Assembly (NCBI GenBank): GCA_021777835.1
Contig: JAJYDC010000007.1
Span: 1 to 64,000, forward strand
Origin: Bacteroidota bacterium
Lineage (GTDB): Bacteria > Bacteroidota > Ignavibacteria > Ignavibacteriales > Ignavibacteriaceae
Direction: 5' to 3'
DNA length: 64,000 nucleotides
The position numbers were made by a program, and so were the translations under genes. Shown here piece by piece: positions 45,878-54,301 of this stretch. Each line of letters starts with the position of its first letter. Position 1 is the first letter of the stretch. The notes beneath the pieces are model-generated. The model did no database searches. It saw only the letters and a list, made by a program, of their open reading frames with translations, and was not told the DNA's origin.

Positions 45878-46801
45878 ATGAAAAAAAGTCATTCGAATGT
45901 AGTTAATATCATAGGCTTCCCTATGGATTTAGGCGCAGATAGAAGAGGGGTTGATATGGGACCATCAGCTCTGCGAATCGCAGGCGTTAAAGAAAAGCTA
46001 GAGAGACTGGGATACAAAATTATTGATAGCGGCGATATCAAAATCCAAATAATGGAGCTTCAAAAAATTACAAATCATAAGCTTAAGTATCTGAATGAGA
46101 TTTTAAAAACCTCGAAATTACTCGCCAAAAAAGTTGAAAAGGTATTGGAGAAAGGTCAATTCCCCCTATGCATCGGCGGTGACCATTCTATGGCTATCGG
46201 AAGTATTGCGGGTATTTCTTCATATTGTAGAAAAAATAAATTGAAGCTCGGAGTAATCTGGATTGATGCTCATGCTGATATGAATACTGATAGAACTTCT
46301 CCTTCGGGTAATATCCATGGCATGCCTATGGCCGCAGCTCTTGGCTTGGGCGATGAGCATCTTACAAATTTTTATGGCTTTGCTCCTAAAGTTAAACCTG
46401 AAAATTGCGCACTTATAGGACTTAGAAGCATTGACCAGATGGAAAAGTTAAATATAAAGAAATTGAACCCTGCCGTTTATACAATGACAGACGTTGATAA
46501 ACTCGGCATCCATAGAATTATTTCAAGGGTCCTTAAACAGTTTAAAGAGAAAGTCGACCATATTCACGTTAGTTTTGATCTTGACGCCGTCGACCCTACT
46601 GTCGCTGCAGGTGTCGGAACTCCGGTTCGCGGCGGGCTTAGCTATAGGGAAACTCATTTGCTTATGGAGTCTATTGCCGAATGCGGCTGTATGTCCTCTC
46701 TTGAGGTTACTGAAATAAATCCGATTTTAGATAATAAAAACGAAAGCGCTATATTTGCTTCTGATGTAATTGCGTCTGTTATGGGGCAAAGAATTTTATA
46801 A
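45878..46801 (+). CDS. rocF: Arginase
   Basis: 307 residues, full length. The N-terminus IIGFPMDLGADRRGVDMGPS is typical of arginases. Mn-binding motifs are GGDHSMAIGS, IDAHADMNT and SFDLDAVDP; SPSGNIHGMP is the active-site loop. It hydrolyses arginine to ornithine and urea. A TATAATTTG box at 45841..45849 may be its promoter. Followed 36 bases later by a small membrane protein on the same strand. Confidence 0.93.
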   Translation: MKKSHSNVVNIIGFPMDLGADRRGVDMGPSALRIAGVKEKLERLGYKIIDSGDIKIQIMELQKITNHKLKYLNEILKTSKLLAKKVEKVLEKGQFPLCIGGDHSMAIGSIAGISSYCRKNKLKLGVIWIDAHADMNTDRTSPSGNIHGMPMAAALGLGDEHLTNFYGFAPKVKPENCALIGLRSIDQMEKLNIKKLNPAVYTMTDVDKLGIHRIISRVLKQFKEKVDHIHVSFDLDAVDPTVAAGVGTPVRGGLSYRETHLLMESIAECGCMSSLEVTEINPILDNKNESAIFASDVIASVMGQRIL

Positions 46802-46837
46802 CCTGGGGATTTCTTCAAAATAAATGAGTGTATTCGT

Positions 46838-47341
46838 TTGAGTAAAAATCATCATCTTGTAACTTATCTTCTAATATTCCTGGCTGCAGCTATGATGCTT
46901 AGGATATTTGGTATCATAAATACTTCGTCCGGAGAGATCTTAAGCTACGTTTTGGCTGTCTACGGAATTGTTACGGTTTACATTTCTATGGGTAAGAATA
47001 AAAGACTAAATCTATTTCTGGGTACTGTAATCTTTTTATCCGGCATAATCCTCTTTGTTACTAACAATTTTGACTTTTATAAAATATCCGGAATTCTTTT
47101 ACCTTCTGTGTTTTTAATTATTGGCGTTGGTTTTTTAATGCTGTTTATTGACAACCCTGCTGAAAAAACCATTCTAACTCTCGCGGTTATTTTTATTGTG
47201 TTTGGACTGATTTTAACAATTATTCTTGGTACTCCTTCGGCTCACTCATTCTTTAATGCAATCCTCTACATAGCCCAAAAATATTGGATATTGGCTATAA
47301 TTTTAATAATGATAATTCTTCTTATAAAAAGAGAAAAGTAG
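46838..47341 (+). CDS. Small membrane protein of unknown function
   Basis: 167 residues with about six membrane helices (YLLIFLAAAMMLRIFGII, SGILLPSVFLIIGVGFLML, TLAVIFIVFGLILTIIL) and short loops. TTG is the only start in frame, since a nearby ATG at 46824 runs to a stop at once. No motif is recognised. It follows arginase closely and may be co-transcribed, but a functional link is not shown. Confidence 0.68.
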   Translation: MSKNHHLVTYLLIFLAAAMMLRIFGIINTSSGEILSYVLAVYGIVTVYISMGKNKRLNLFLGTVIFLSGIILFVTNNFDFYKISGILLPSVFLIIGVGFLMLFIDNPAEKTILTLAVIFIVFGLILTIILGTPSAHSFFNAILYIAQKYWILAIILIMIILLIKREK

Positions 47342-47354
47342 AACTGCGATAGCT

Positions 47355-48641
47355 TTAAAGATCGCCCTTGAGGAATATAGCTCGACCTGGATTTTCTGCC
47401 CCTTGTGAGGCCTCTTGCGTTACTATGAATTTTACTCCGTCCTGGCTTGTAATTTCGGGAAGCTTAAATGAGTAATAAGTCGATCTGTTTTCGTTTGTAA
47501 AAACTCCTAAACTACTGTATTTACCTTTTATACTAATCCATAACTGATATGCCTTGCCTTCAGCCAAAGTCGGCAAGTTCGAAAATTGTAAAAAGCCCCC
47601 ACTATTATCAAAACTTATAATAAGCTTACCGTAAACTGTTGGATTAATCTTTGTACCCTGTAAATTTATTATCCTTACATTTTTCGATTGAAGGAGATTT
47701 TCAAGAGCCTCATTTGTTGAAATATTTGATGAAAGTTTCTGAATTCGGCTATTAAGATTCTCAACATTAGCTTTGTAATTTTTGACTTCACTAGAGAATT
47801 TGTAATAAAAATATAATATCCCTGAGAAAGCTATTATTAATAATAATATTCCGATTATTGTCCCTGAAAACTTTTTCTTCTCTTTCTCGTTTTTACTGCC
47901 ATTCCCAAAGTCGCCATGAAGCGTGTATGGCTTTTTCTTCTCTGCTATCTTGTTTTCATCTGAAATTGCTTCAATCGGCTGTCCTTCTGCACCTTCCTCA
48001 TGTTGTTCTTCTTGAAGTTGTGACTCTTCTTCTGCCGCATTTTCCGATGAGCTAATGTTATCCTTAATAATACTTCTTAAATCTCGCCCTTGTATTTGTG
48101 TTACTTGAGATGGTTTGTAAAGTTTAGACGATGGCTTTTGAGTTGATACAACTTCAAATCCGTCGGTTCTTGTATTAAGCCTGTAACGCGATACATCAAT
48201 GCCGCTCTCATCCGATGTTTCATCCGGTTGAGCATTCTCTTTTGACTCCGCCTCTTTTTCTAAGGCATCTTCCTCTGTGTAATCTGTCTTCGTCTTGAAT
48301 AAATCAGATGCCTTCACCTCATCATTTTCATGAAGCATGTCTGACTGCCCGCTTTCATGAGGTGTACTTTCACCTGCATTTACACTTACATTCTTTAGTC
48401 TCTTTTCATTTCTTATTTTGTAAAGATTGCGTGCAACTTTATCTTTTAACTGAGGAGGCGGCGTCTCTAGGTTTAATATTGAAGGTAATAACGAAGCTAA
48501 GTTCTGAAACTCTCCTAATTCCTGCCATGCAAAGTCTCCGCCTGTCTTTAAATATTCTTCTAATTTATTCAGATCTTCTTCATCTAAACATCCCAATGAA
48601 TAAGCAAATAAATAATCGTAATATTCATTTCGTTCAGGCAT
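47355..48641 (-). CDS. Anti-sigma factor (RskA-like) with long acidic linker
   Basis: 428 residues. The N-terminal zinc-free anti-sigma helix bundle is YYDYLFAYSLGCLDEEDLN and LASLLPSILNLETPPPQLKD, then a long acidic and polar linker (about residues 85-250, rich in Glu, Asp and Ser). One membrane helix (about 260-282, TIIGILLLIIAFSGILYFYY) follows, then a periplasmic RskA C-terminal domain (GKLIISFDNSGGFLQFSNLP, KAYQLWISIKGKYSSLGVF). Typical RskA-like proteins are about 230-260 residues, so this one is enlarged by its linker. The start overlaps the sigma-factor stop codon (TAATG). Confidence 0.88.
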   Translation of the reverse strand: MPERNEYYDYLFAYSLGCLDEEDLNKLEEYLKTGGDFAWQELGEFQNLASLLPSILNLETPPPQLKDKVARNLYKIRNEKRLKNVSVNAGESTPHESGQSDMLHENDEVKASDLFKTKTDYTEEDALEKEAESKENAQPDETSDESGIDVSRYRLNTRTDGFEVVSTQKPSSKLYKPSQVTQIQGRDLRSIIKDNISSSENAAEEESQLQEEQHEEGAEGQPIEAISDENKIAEKKKPYTLHGDFGNGSKNEKEKKKFSGTIIGILLLIIAFSGILYFYYKFSSEVKNYKANVENLNSRIQKLSSNISTNEALENLLQSKNVRIINLQGTKINPTVYGKLIISFDNSGGFLQFSNLPTLAEGKAYQLWISIKGKYSSLGVFTNENRSTYYSFKLPEITSQDGVKFIVTQEASQGAENPGRAIFLKGDL

Positions 48642-49222
48642 TATTCATTTCCCTTAATCAAGTTTTCCTTTAGATTCGAAAGCGCGATTTTAACTTTCGA
48701 TTTTACTGTCGGATAAGGAATGTTTAACTTTGAAGCGATTTCTTTTTGTGTTAAGCCCTCGTAATATGCAAGATATATTACATACTGCTGCGCTTCTGTA
48801 AGACTGTTGAGCGCTGATTCAACACTTTCCTTTAAACTCAATGCGGTTTTTAAATCAAGCGGATCTATTGCCATTGAAAGATGTGGAATAATAAATTCGT
48901 CTTCATATGCATCAGTATATTCTTTTATGCCCGCCGCTGACTTTAACCTTCGAATAGTATCCGTAGCTTTGTTCCTGGCTAGAGATACAAGCCATGTATA
49001 TACATTTGCTGTGTGAAAATCAAAAAGATTTGCTTTTCGCCAGATAATAACAAAAACATCCGACATTACATTTTCGGCAATGCTTTCTTCCGCTGCAATT
49101 TTCTTTATTACTGTGTATAGCAAAGGTGAGTAACGATTGTATAAAGCTTCTAACGCTTTTGAATCGTAAGATGCAACCCGCTCCATTAATTCCAAATCTG
49201 TTGAAGATGTACCGACAGCCAA
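48641..49222 (-). CDS. ECF-family RNA polymerase sigma factor
   Basis: 193 residues. Region 2 is ALYNRYSPLLYTVIKKIAAE, VMSDVFVIIWRKANLFDF and YTWLVSLARNKATDTIRRL. Region 4 is AQQYVIYLAYYEGLTQKEIASKLNIPYPTVKSK. This fits the ECF group that pairs with RskA anti-sigma factors, as SigK does. Coupled to its anti-sigma gene by the TAATG overlap. Such systems respond to envelope or redox stress; targets are unknown. Confidence 0.95.
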   Translation of the reverse strand: MAVGTSSTDLELMERVASYDSKALEALYNRYSPLLYTVIKKIAAEESIAENVMSDVFVIIWRKANLFDFHTANVYTWLVSLARNKATDTIRRLKSAAGIKEYTDAYEDEFIIPHLSMAIDPLDLKTALSLKESVESALNSLTEAQQYVIYLAYYEGLTQKEIASKLNIPYPTVKSKVKIALSNLKENLIKGNE

Positions 49223-49613
49223 AATTTCTCGCTTTTTATTTTTGACTCTAAATCCTATGCAAAAGTAAAGCTAAGCGTTCTAAAAATCAATTTATTAAGC
49301 TTAATCGGCAAACCTTTCTTTAATTTTCTTATCGTAATTCATTCTTTAATCCCTTAAATCTCTCTTACCTTTGCGCCTTAAATAAAATAATATATTCAAT
49401 TCAGGATTAAGCTCTGATATTTATTAAATTAATAAAGATTATGAATATAATAACTTGCTTAATCACACATTGGAATATTTCAACAATGCAAATATTTGCT
49501 CAGACGTTTCAGCTATTTGAAGAATATTAAGTTAAATTTACTGGGATACAGGTTGTGCGGGGATGCTTTTCAGAATAATTGTATGATTCATTTTTTTACT
49601 ATTAAGGAGGATT
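49223..49613. other. Divergent promoter region, sigma factor versus symporter
   Basis: About 390 AT-rich bases between divergent genes. One TACCTTTG box lies at 49366..49373 in the + direction, which would leave a leader of about 230 bases before the symporter. An open frame at 49496..49699 overlaps the symporter start and lacks an SD; I do not count it as a gene. Confidence 0.35.
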
Positions 49614-50987
49614 ATGTCAACTGTTCTATACTGGCAATGGGGTGTCGTAATTTTCTCAAGCACAATGCTTTATTTTATTTCTCCAAAGGTTTTAACTAAG
49701 GAAAGCTTTTTTAAAGGCGCTTCTCTAAGCATGACAAAACCCGGTTATGCTATGCTGACTTTCAGTCTGGTTATCTCGTGGATTTTTGCTAAATCTGTAA
49801 CAAACGTTTCAAATCTTGGAATGCAATTCGGATTTGTCGGAGGTGTTGCATACGCTACTTATTATCTTTCATTTCTCGTGGCCGGAATAGTTATATATAA
49901 GATAAGAACAAAAACTAACGTCAACAGCCTGCATCAATTCCTGGAAAAGAAATTTGGTCGTGGAGCAATCGTAGCCTTTACAGTTGTAATAGCAATAAGA
50001 CTGCTCAATGAAATTTGGTCTAATACTGAAGTGATTGGATCTTATTTCGGATCTACCGGATCCCCTCAATATATAGCCTCAATAGTTGTATTTACTGGGC
50101 TGACTCTCGCTTATACCCTGAAGGGAGGATTCAGAACTTCGCTGGTGACTGATCTAATTCAGATGGGACTCTTTGCAGTATTGCTCTTTATCGTTCTTAG
50201 CTTAATTATACCTAAAACCGGCTCGGTCACCCCGTTCATTAAAACTGGTAGCTGGACCTTGACCGGAGGTGTTGATTTAATCTTTGTCGCCCTTATCCAA
50301 ATATTCAGCTACCCTTTTCATGATCCTATTTTAACTGATCGCGGTTTCTTGACTGATCCCAAAACAACCTTAAAAAGTTATATCACAGCCACAATAATTA
50401 GTTCAATAATAATTTTGCTTTTCAGCTTCGTCGGTATTTACGGAAGTTTCGTAGGTCTAAAAGGAGAGGCTGCAGTAGAGGTCTCTAAATCTTTCGGCGT
50501 TTTTACACTAATCGTTATGAATTTCATTATGGTTACTTCAGCATCCTCATGTATTGATTCAACATTTTCGTCAGTGTCAAAACTAATTGCTGTAGATCTA
50601 TCGAAAAAGGAAAAGATTTCTATTTCAAAAGGCAGGATAACTATGATTCTAACCGCAATTGGAGGAACAATCCCGCTGATATTCTCTCCAAGTATTCTGT
50701 CAGCCACTACATTAAGTGGTACAATGGTTCTTGGCTTAGCTCCGGTTTTCTTACTCTGGAAAGTGCCTGCTCCGAAAATATCCTTTCACCTTGCACTTTG
50801 GACAGGCGTAGCTGCCGGTATTGTATTAGTTTTTGGATTACTCCCTAAATCATTATACTTGGGACACGGAAGTTTTGCGGATCTGCTTGCAATAAATATC
50901 TATGCTACATTAATTATTTTTATTCTTTATTTTCTTCCTTTTATATTCAACAAGAAGGAAAATATGATAAACGTTGTTGAAAATTAA
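49614..50987 (+). CDS. Sodium:solute symporter (SSS/SSF family)
   Basis: 457 residues, about 13 membrane helices. Family features are LGMQFGFVGGVAYATYYLSF, the central TLAYTLKGGFRTSLVTDLIQMG (Na+/proline symporter motif) and SASSCIDSTFSSVSKLIAVD. It starts at ATG after a very strong SD (AAGGAGG). The conserved LKGGFRTSLVTDLIQ marks the LeuT fold. The substrate is unknown, but the next two genes, a radical SAM enzyme and a phosphoesterase, follow within 15 bases and overlapping. Import of their substrate is a reasonable guess. Confidence 0.9.
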   Translation: MSTVLYWQWGVVIFSSTMLYFISPKVLTKESFFKGASLSMTKPGYAMLTFSLVISWIFAKSVTNVSNLGMQFGFVGGVAYATYYLSFLVAGIVIYKIRTKTNVNSLHQFLEKKFGRGAIVAFTVVIAIRLLNEIWSNTEVIGSYFGSTGSPQYIASIVVFTGLTLAYTLKGGFRTSLVTDLIQMGLFAVLLFIVLSLIIPKTGSVTPFIKTGSWTLTGGVDLIFVALIQIFSYPFHDPILTDRGFLTDPKTTLKSYITATIISSIIILLFSFVGIYGSFVGLKGEAAVEVSKSFGVFTLIVMNFIMVTSASSCIDSTFSSVSKLIAVDLSKKEKISISKGRITMILTAIGGTIPLIFSPSILSATTLSGTMVLGLAPVFLLWKVPAPKISFHLALWTGVAAGIVLVFGLLPKSLYLGHGSFADLLAINIYATLIIFILYFLPFIFNKKENMINVVEN

Positions 50988-51002
50988 TTAACCGGAATTC
51001 AA

Positions 51003-51893
51003 TTGAATAAGAAATCCCCGGAAATATCTCTCGATGCACTTGACCATCTTTGGTTCCAGGTAAGCGGTACTCTTTGCAATATTGTGTGCGATCATTGCTT
51101 TATAAGCTGCAGCCCTGTAAACCATAATTTCGAATTCATGCCTTATGAGCAAGTAAATCAATTTCTCGAGGAATCAGCCGTTATTGGGGTCAAGGAATAT
51201 TATTTTACAGGCGGTGAACCTTTCATGAATAAAGAACTTTTGAGAATTCTCGAACGCACTATGCAATTTGGTCCGGCTACTGTTTTAACAAACGGAATGC
51301 TAATCAAACCATCAACTGCCCAAAAGCTCAAAGAAATTTCAGACAATTCAATTTACTCGCTTGAGCTGAGAATCAGCATTGACGGCTATACTGAAGAAAT
51401 GAACGACTCAATTCGCGGAAAAGGTGTATTCAAAAAAGCAATGACAGGTGTAAAGCTTCTTGTTGAAAACAATTTCCTGCCTATCATAACTATTACTAAA
51501 ACCTGGGAAGAAAAAGAAGACGATATTGTCCTTAATGGATTTATAAAAACCTTAAAGTCTTTTGGCTATCCTCGCCCAAGATTAAAGATTCTACCTTCTA
51601 TAAAGATTGGTAAAGAAGCCGTTAGAACAAAAGGATACGATCAGTTTGAGTATGTAACTGACCAGATGCTGATTGATTATGAAGTGAGTAATTTAATCTG
51701 CGCTAATAGCAGGGTTGCAACTAACAAAGGCGTATTTGTCTGCCCAATTCTTATAGATTCACCGGATGCAAATCTTGGTACCACTCTTAAAGAATCGTCT
51801 ATAGCTTATGAAATTAAACATCAAGCTTGCTATACTTGCTATCTGTATGGCGCTATTTGTTCAAACTTTAACTCTGTGGGAAGAGATGCATAA
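51003..51893 (+). CDS. Radical SAM protein with SPASM/twitch-like C-terminal cysteines
   Basis: 296 residues. The radical SAM cluster motif CNIVCDHC (Cys25, Cys29, Cys32) is followed by a fourth Cys36. Other core elements are FTGGEPFMNKELLRI, TVLTNGMLI and LELRISIDGYTEEMND. The C-terminal third has further cysteines (ICANSRVATNKGVFVCPIL, HQACYTCYLYGAICSN) that would hold an auxiliary iron-sulfur cluster. It starts at TTG with GGAA upstream, 15 bases after the symporter. No precursor peptide is seen nearby, so peptide maturation is not supported. The reaction is unknown. Confidence 0.87.
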   Translation: MNKKSPEISLDALDHLWFQVSGTLCNIVCDHCFISCSPVNHNFEFMPYEQVNQFLEESAVIGVKEYYFTGGEPFMNKELLRILERTMQFGPATVLTNGMLIKPSTAQKLKEISDNSIYSLELRISIDGYTEEMNDSIRGKGVFKKAMTGVKLLVENNFLPIITITKTWEEKEDDIVLNGFIKTLKSFGYPRPRLKILPSIKIGKEAVRTKGYDQFEYVTDQMLIDYEVSNLICANSRVATNKGVFVCPILIDSPDANLGTTLKESSIAYEIKHQACYTCYLYGAICSNFNSVGRDA

Positions 51894-52686
51894 TAAAATA
51901 GCACTGTTCGGTGGAGTATATAGCAATTACCTTTCTCTTGAGGAAACTTTGAAAGACATCTCAAAAAGAAATGTCGATGAAATTTATTGTTTGGGTGACC
52001 TCGGTGCCTTTGGTCCCAATCCTAATAGGGTTTTCCCTCTGCTTGAAAAGTATAAAGTAAAAGTGGTTCAGGGGAATTATGATAATTCTATCGGTAATAA
52101 CATGGATGACTGCCAGTGCGGATATACCGATCCACGCGACAATTATTTCGCTAAGCTAAGCTATGATTATACTTTCAAAAACACATCGGAAGAATTTAAG
52201 CAATGGATGAAAGCCCTTCCAAATGAAATAAGAATAGAGCTTGGTAGTTACAGTGCGCTGCTTTGCCATGGTTCTCCGCGACAGACAAATGAATTCTTAT
52301 GGGAGACATCAACCCCAACCCACTTTCTCGAAAAACTTTGCAGCGACTTTAACGCAGATATTATCTGTGCTACGCATACAGGAATTCATTGGAATAGAAA
52401 GTTAGACTCACCCTTACGATCAAACAATAGATATTTTGTAAACGTCGGAGTAATAGGAAGACCTGAAAACGACGGTAATACATTTGTCGGATATACTCTG
52501 CTATATTGTATAGACAAAATGTTAAAGATAGAATATATACCCATAGAATATGATTACAGAAGATTAGCCATAGAGATGCAGAAAGAAAAACTGCCGGAAC
52601 AATTTGTCGAGACTATCTTAACCGGATGGTGGACAACATGCCTCGAAGTTCTTCCCGCTAAAGAAAGAATTAAAGGAAAATATTAA
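51886..52686 (+). CDS. Calcineurin-like metallophosphoesterase
   Basis: About 267 residues starting at ATG 51886, which overlaps the radical SAM gene by 8 bases; the frame opens earlier but the conserved fold begins NKIALFGGVYSNY. Metal motifs are CLGDLGAFGPNP, VQGNYDNSIGNNMDDC, LCHGSPRQTNEF and CATHTGIHW. The usual D-x-H of motif I (DxHxN) is replaced by GGVYSN, so metal binding at that site may differ from canonical enzymes. Likely hydrolyses a phosphoester or phosphodiester made or used by the radical SAM partner. Confidence 0.85.
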   Translation: MHNKIALFGGVYSNYLSLEETLKDISKRNVDEIYCLGDLGAFGPNPNRVFPLLEKYKVKVVQGNYDNSIGNNMDDCQCGYTDPRDNYFAKLSYDYTFKNTSEEFKQWMKALPNEIRIELGSYSALLCHGSPRQTNEFLWETSTPTHFLEKLCSDFNADIICATHTGIHWNRKLDSPLRSNNRYFVNVGVIGRPENDGNTFVGYTLLYCIDKMLKIEYIPIEYDYRRLAIEMQKEKLPEQFVETILTGWWTTCLEVLPAKERIKGKY

Positions 52687-52937
52687 TAATTATAATATGA
52701 TCATTTGCTTTTATAAAAAATAAATATAGTTTTGTAAACTATACGACATTCTTCTGCGGATATGTCTCTTATTTTAGTAATATAATCATTTTACTTATTT
52801 TGTTCAGGAATCATTCTTTGTGGGGCCTCATGCCTTCTTCGAGTGACTTCGTGTCATCAAAGTATGTTTTTACGAAGTAGACGTGAAGTTTAATAACTGT
52901 ACTACAATTTATTCATAATGCAATATGGGTAATATAA
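52687..52937. other. Intergenic gap between the symporter/radical SAM operon and the flavin-oxidoreductase operon
   Basis: About 250 bases with a short GC-richer patch (GGGGCCTCATGCC near 52820) and imperfect repeats of CGAAGT and GTGAC near 52836..52886. I cannot assign a riboswitch or RNA. A promoter for the next operon should lie here. Confidence 0.3.
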
Positions 52938-54290
52938 ATGCAGCATCTTGTTATTATTGGTAACGGCATTACGGGAATTACTGTAGCTCGCTATGTCCGC
53001 AAACAAAGCGACATGCGGATTACAATCATTTCTAACGAATCAAAATATTTTTTCTCCCGCACTGCTCTTATGTATGTATACATGGGACACATGAAGTGGG
53101 AAAATATAAAACCTTATGAGGACTGGTTCTGGGAGAAGAATCATATCGACTTAATATTTGCAAAGGCAACTGCAGTTGATACTGATTCTAAGAGTATCTG
53201 TCTTGAATCAGGCGAAAAGATCATTTACGACAAACTAGTAATTGCAACAGGCTCACACTCAAATAAATTCGGATGGCCAGGGCAGGATCTAAAAGGCGTA
53301 CAAGGGTTATACTCAAAGCAAGATCTTGAATTACTGGAAGAGAATACTAAGAATATCCATTCGGCAGTAATTGTAGGCGGCGGACTAATAGGAATTGAAC
53401 TTGCCGAAATGCTGCATGCGAGAGACATACATGTGACATTCCTTGTCAGAGAAAAGTTTTATTGGAATAGTATTCTTCCGAACGAAGAAGCTGCAATGGT
53501 AAGCAGACATATTCTTGAACATAATATGCAATTGAAACTTGGCGTCGAACTAAAAGAAATATTACATGACCACAACGGTAGAGCACGCGCTGTAATAACC
53601 AAAAGTGGTGAAGAAATCCCATGCCAGTTTGTCGGGCTAACTCCGGGAGTTCACCCTAATATTGATCTTGTAAAAAACTCAAAGATTGAAACAAATAGAG
53701 GTGTTCTGGTAAATGAATACTTAGAGACGAACATACCGGACGTTTATTCTTCAGGCGATTGCGCCGAGATAAAATCATCATTCCATAATGCAGCTAACAA
53801 AACTTCTTTGCCTCCCAACAAACTTGAACAGCTTTGGTACACCGGAAAAATGCAAGGAAAGATACTTGCCCTGAATATTTTAGGGAACAGAGTAAAATAT
53901 GATAGAGGTATATGGTATAACTCAGCAAAGTTTTTGGATATAGAATATCAAACGTATGGCTTTGTTAGCGCAGTGCCGCGCGAAGGTGAAGATAGTTTCT
54001 ATTGGGAGCATCCGTCAGGAAAGATTTGTATACGGCTGGTTTATTCATCAAGTGATAGATCAATCATTGGTGTTAATGTGTTCGGTATGAGACTTCGCCA
54101 TCGCACATTCGAATCTTGGATAAAAGAAAAAAGAACAATCGAATACGTACTTGAGAATTTACCTATCGCAAATTTCAACCCTGAGTTCTATAAAAAACAT
54201 GAACAACATATAATCGATAAATTTAATCTTGAAAATCCCGGAAAGAACTTATCATTAAGAAAAAGATCTTTATCCAACATAATTTCATAA
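52938..54290 (+). CDS. FAD-dependent NAD(P)H-type oxidoreductase
   Basis: 450 residues. FAD motif IGNGITGITVARYVRK at the N-terminus, second dinucleotide motif VIVGGGLIGIELAEML, and the FAD-closing motif DVYSSGDCAEI. It belongs to the Pyr_redox_2 group (rubredoxin reductase or NirB-like). The C-terminal about 130 residues (WYNSAKFLDIEYQTYGF on) form an extra domain not found in minimal reductases. Likely partner: the membrane ferredoxin encoded 11 bases downstream. Confidence 0.88.
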   Translation: MQHLVIIGNGITGITVARYVRKQSDMRITIISNESKYFFSRTALMYVYMGHMKWENIKPYEDWFWEKNHIDLIFAKATAVDTDSKSICLESGEKIIYDKLVIATGSHSNKFGWPGQDLKGVQGLYSKQDLELLEENTKNIHSAVIVGGGLIGIELAEMLHARDIHVTFLVREKFYWNSILPNEEAAMVSRHILEHNMQLKLGVELKEILHDHNGRARAVITKSGEEIPCQFVGLTPGVHPNIDLVKNSKIETNRGVLVNEYLETNIPDVYSSGDCAEIKSSFHNAANKTSLPPNKLEQLWYTGKMQGKILALNILGNRVKYDRGIWYNSAKFLDIEYQTYGFVSAVPREGEDSFYWEHPSGKICIRLVYSSSDRSIIGVNVFGMRLRHRTFESWIKEKRTIEYVLENLPIANFNPEFYKKHEQHIIDKFNLENPGKNLSLRKRSLSNIIS

Positions 54291-54301
54291 GATGGCAAAG
54301 T

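Noticed and set aside
49496-49699. A 67-residue open frame overlapping the symporter start
   Set aside because: It runs through the real SD and coding start of the symporter in another frame and has no SD of its own.
50990-52690. A ribosomally made peptide (RiPP) cluster around the radical SAM gene
   Set aside because: No short precursor ORF, recognition-element domain or peptidase/transporter pair is found nearby; the 250-base gap after the phosphoesterase gene has no credible peptide ORF.
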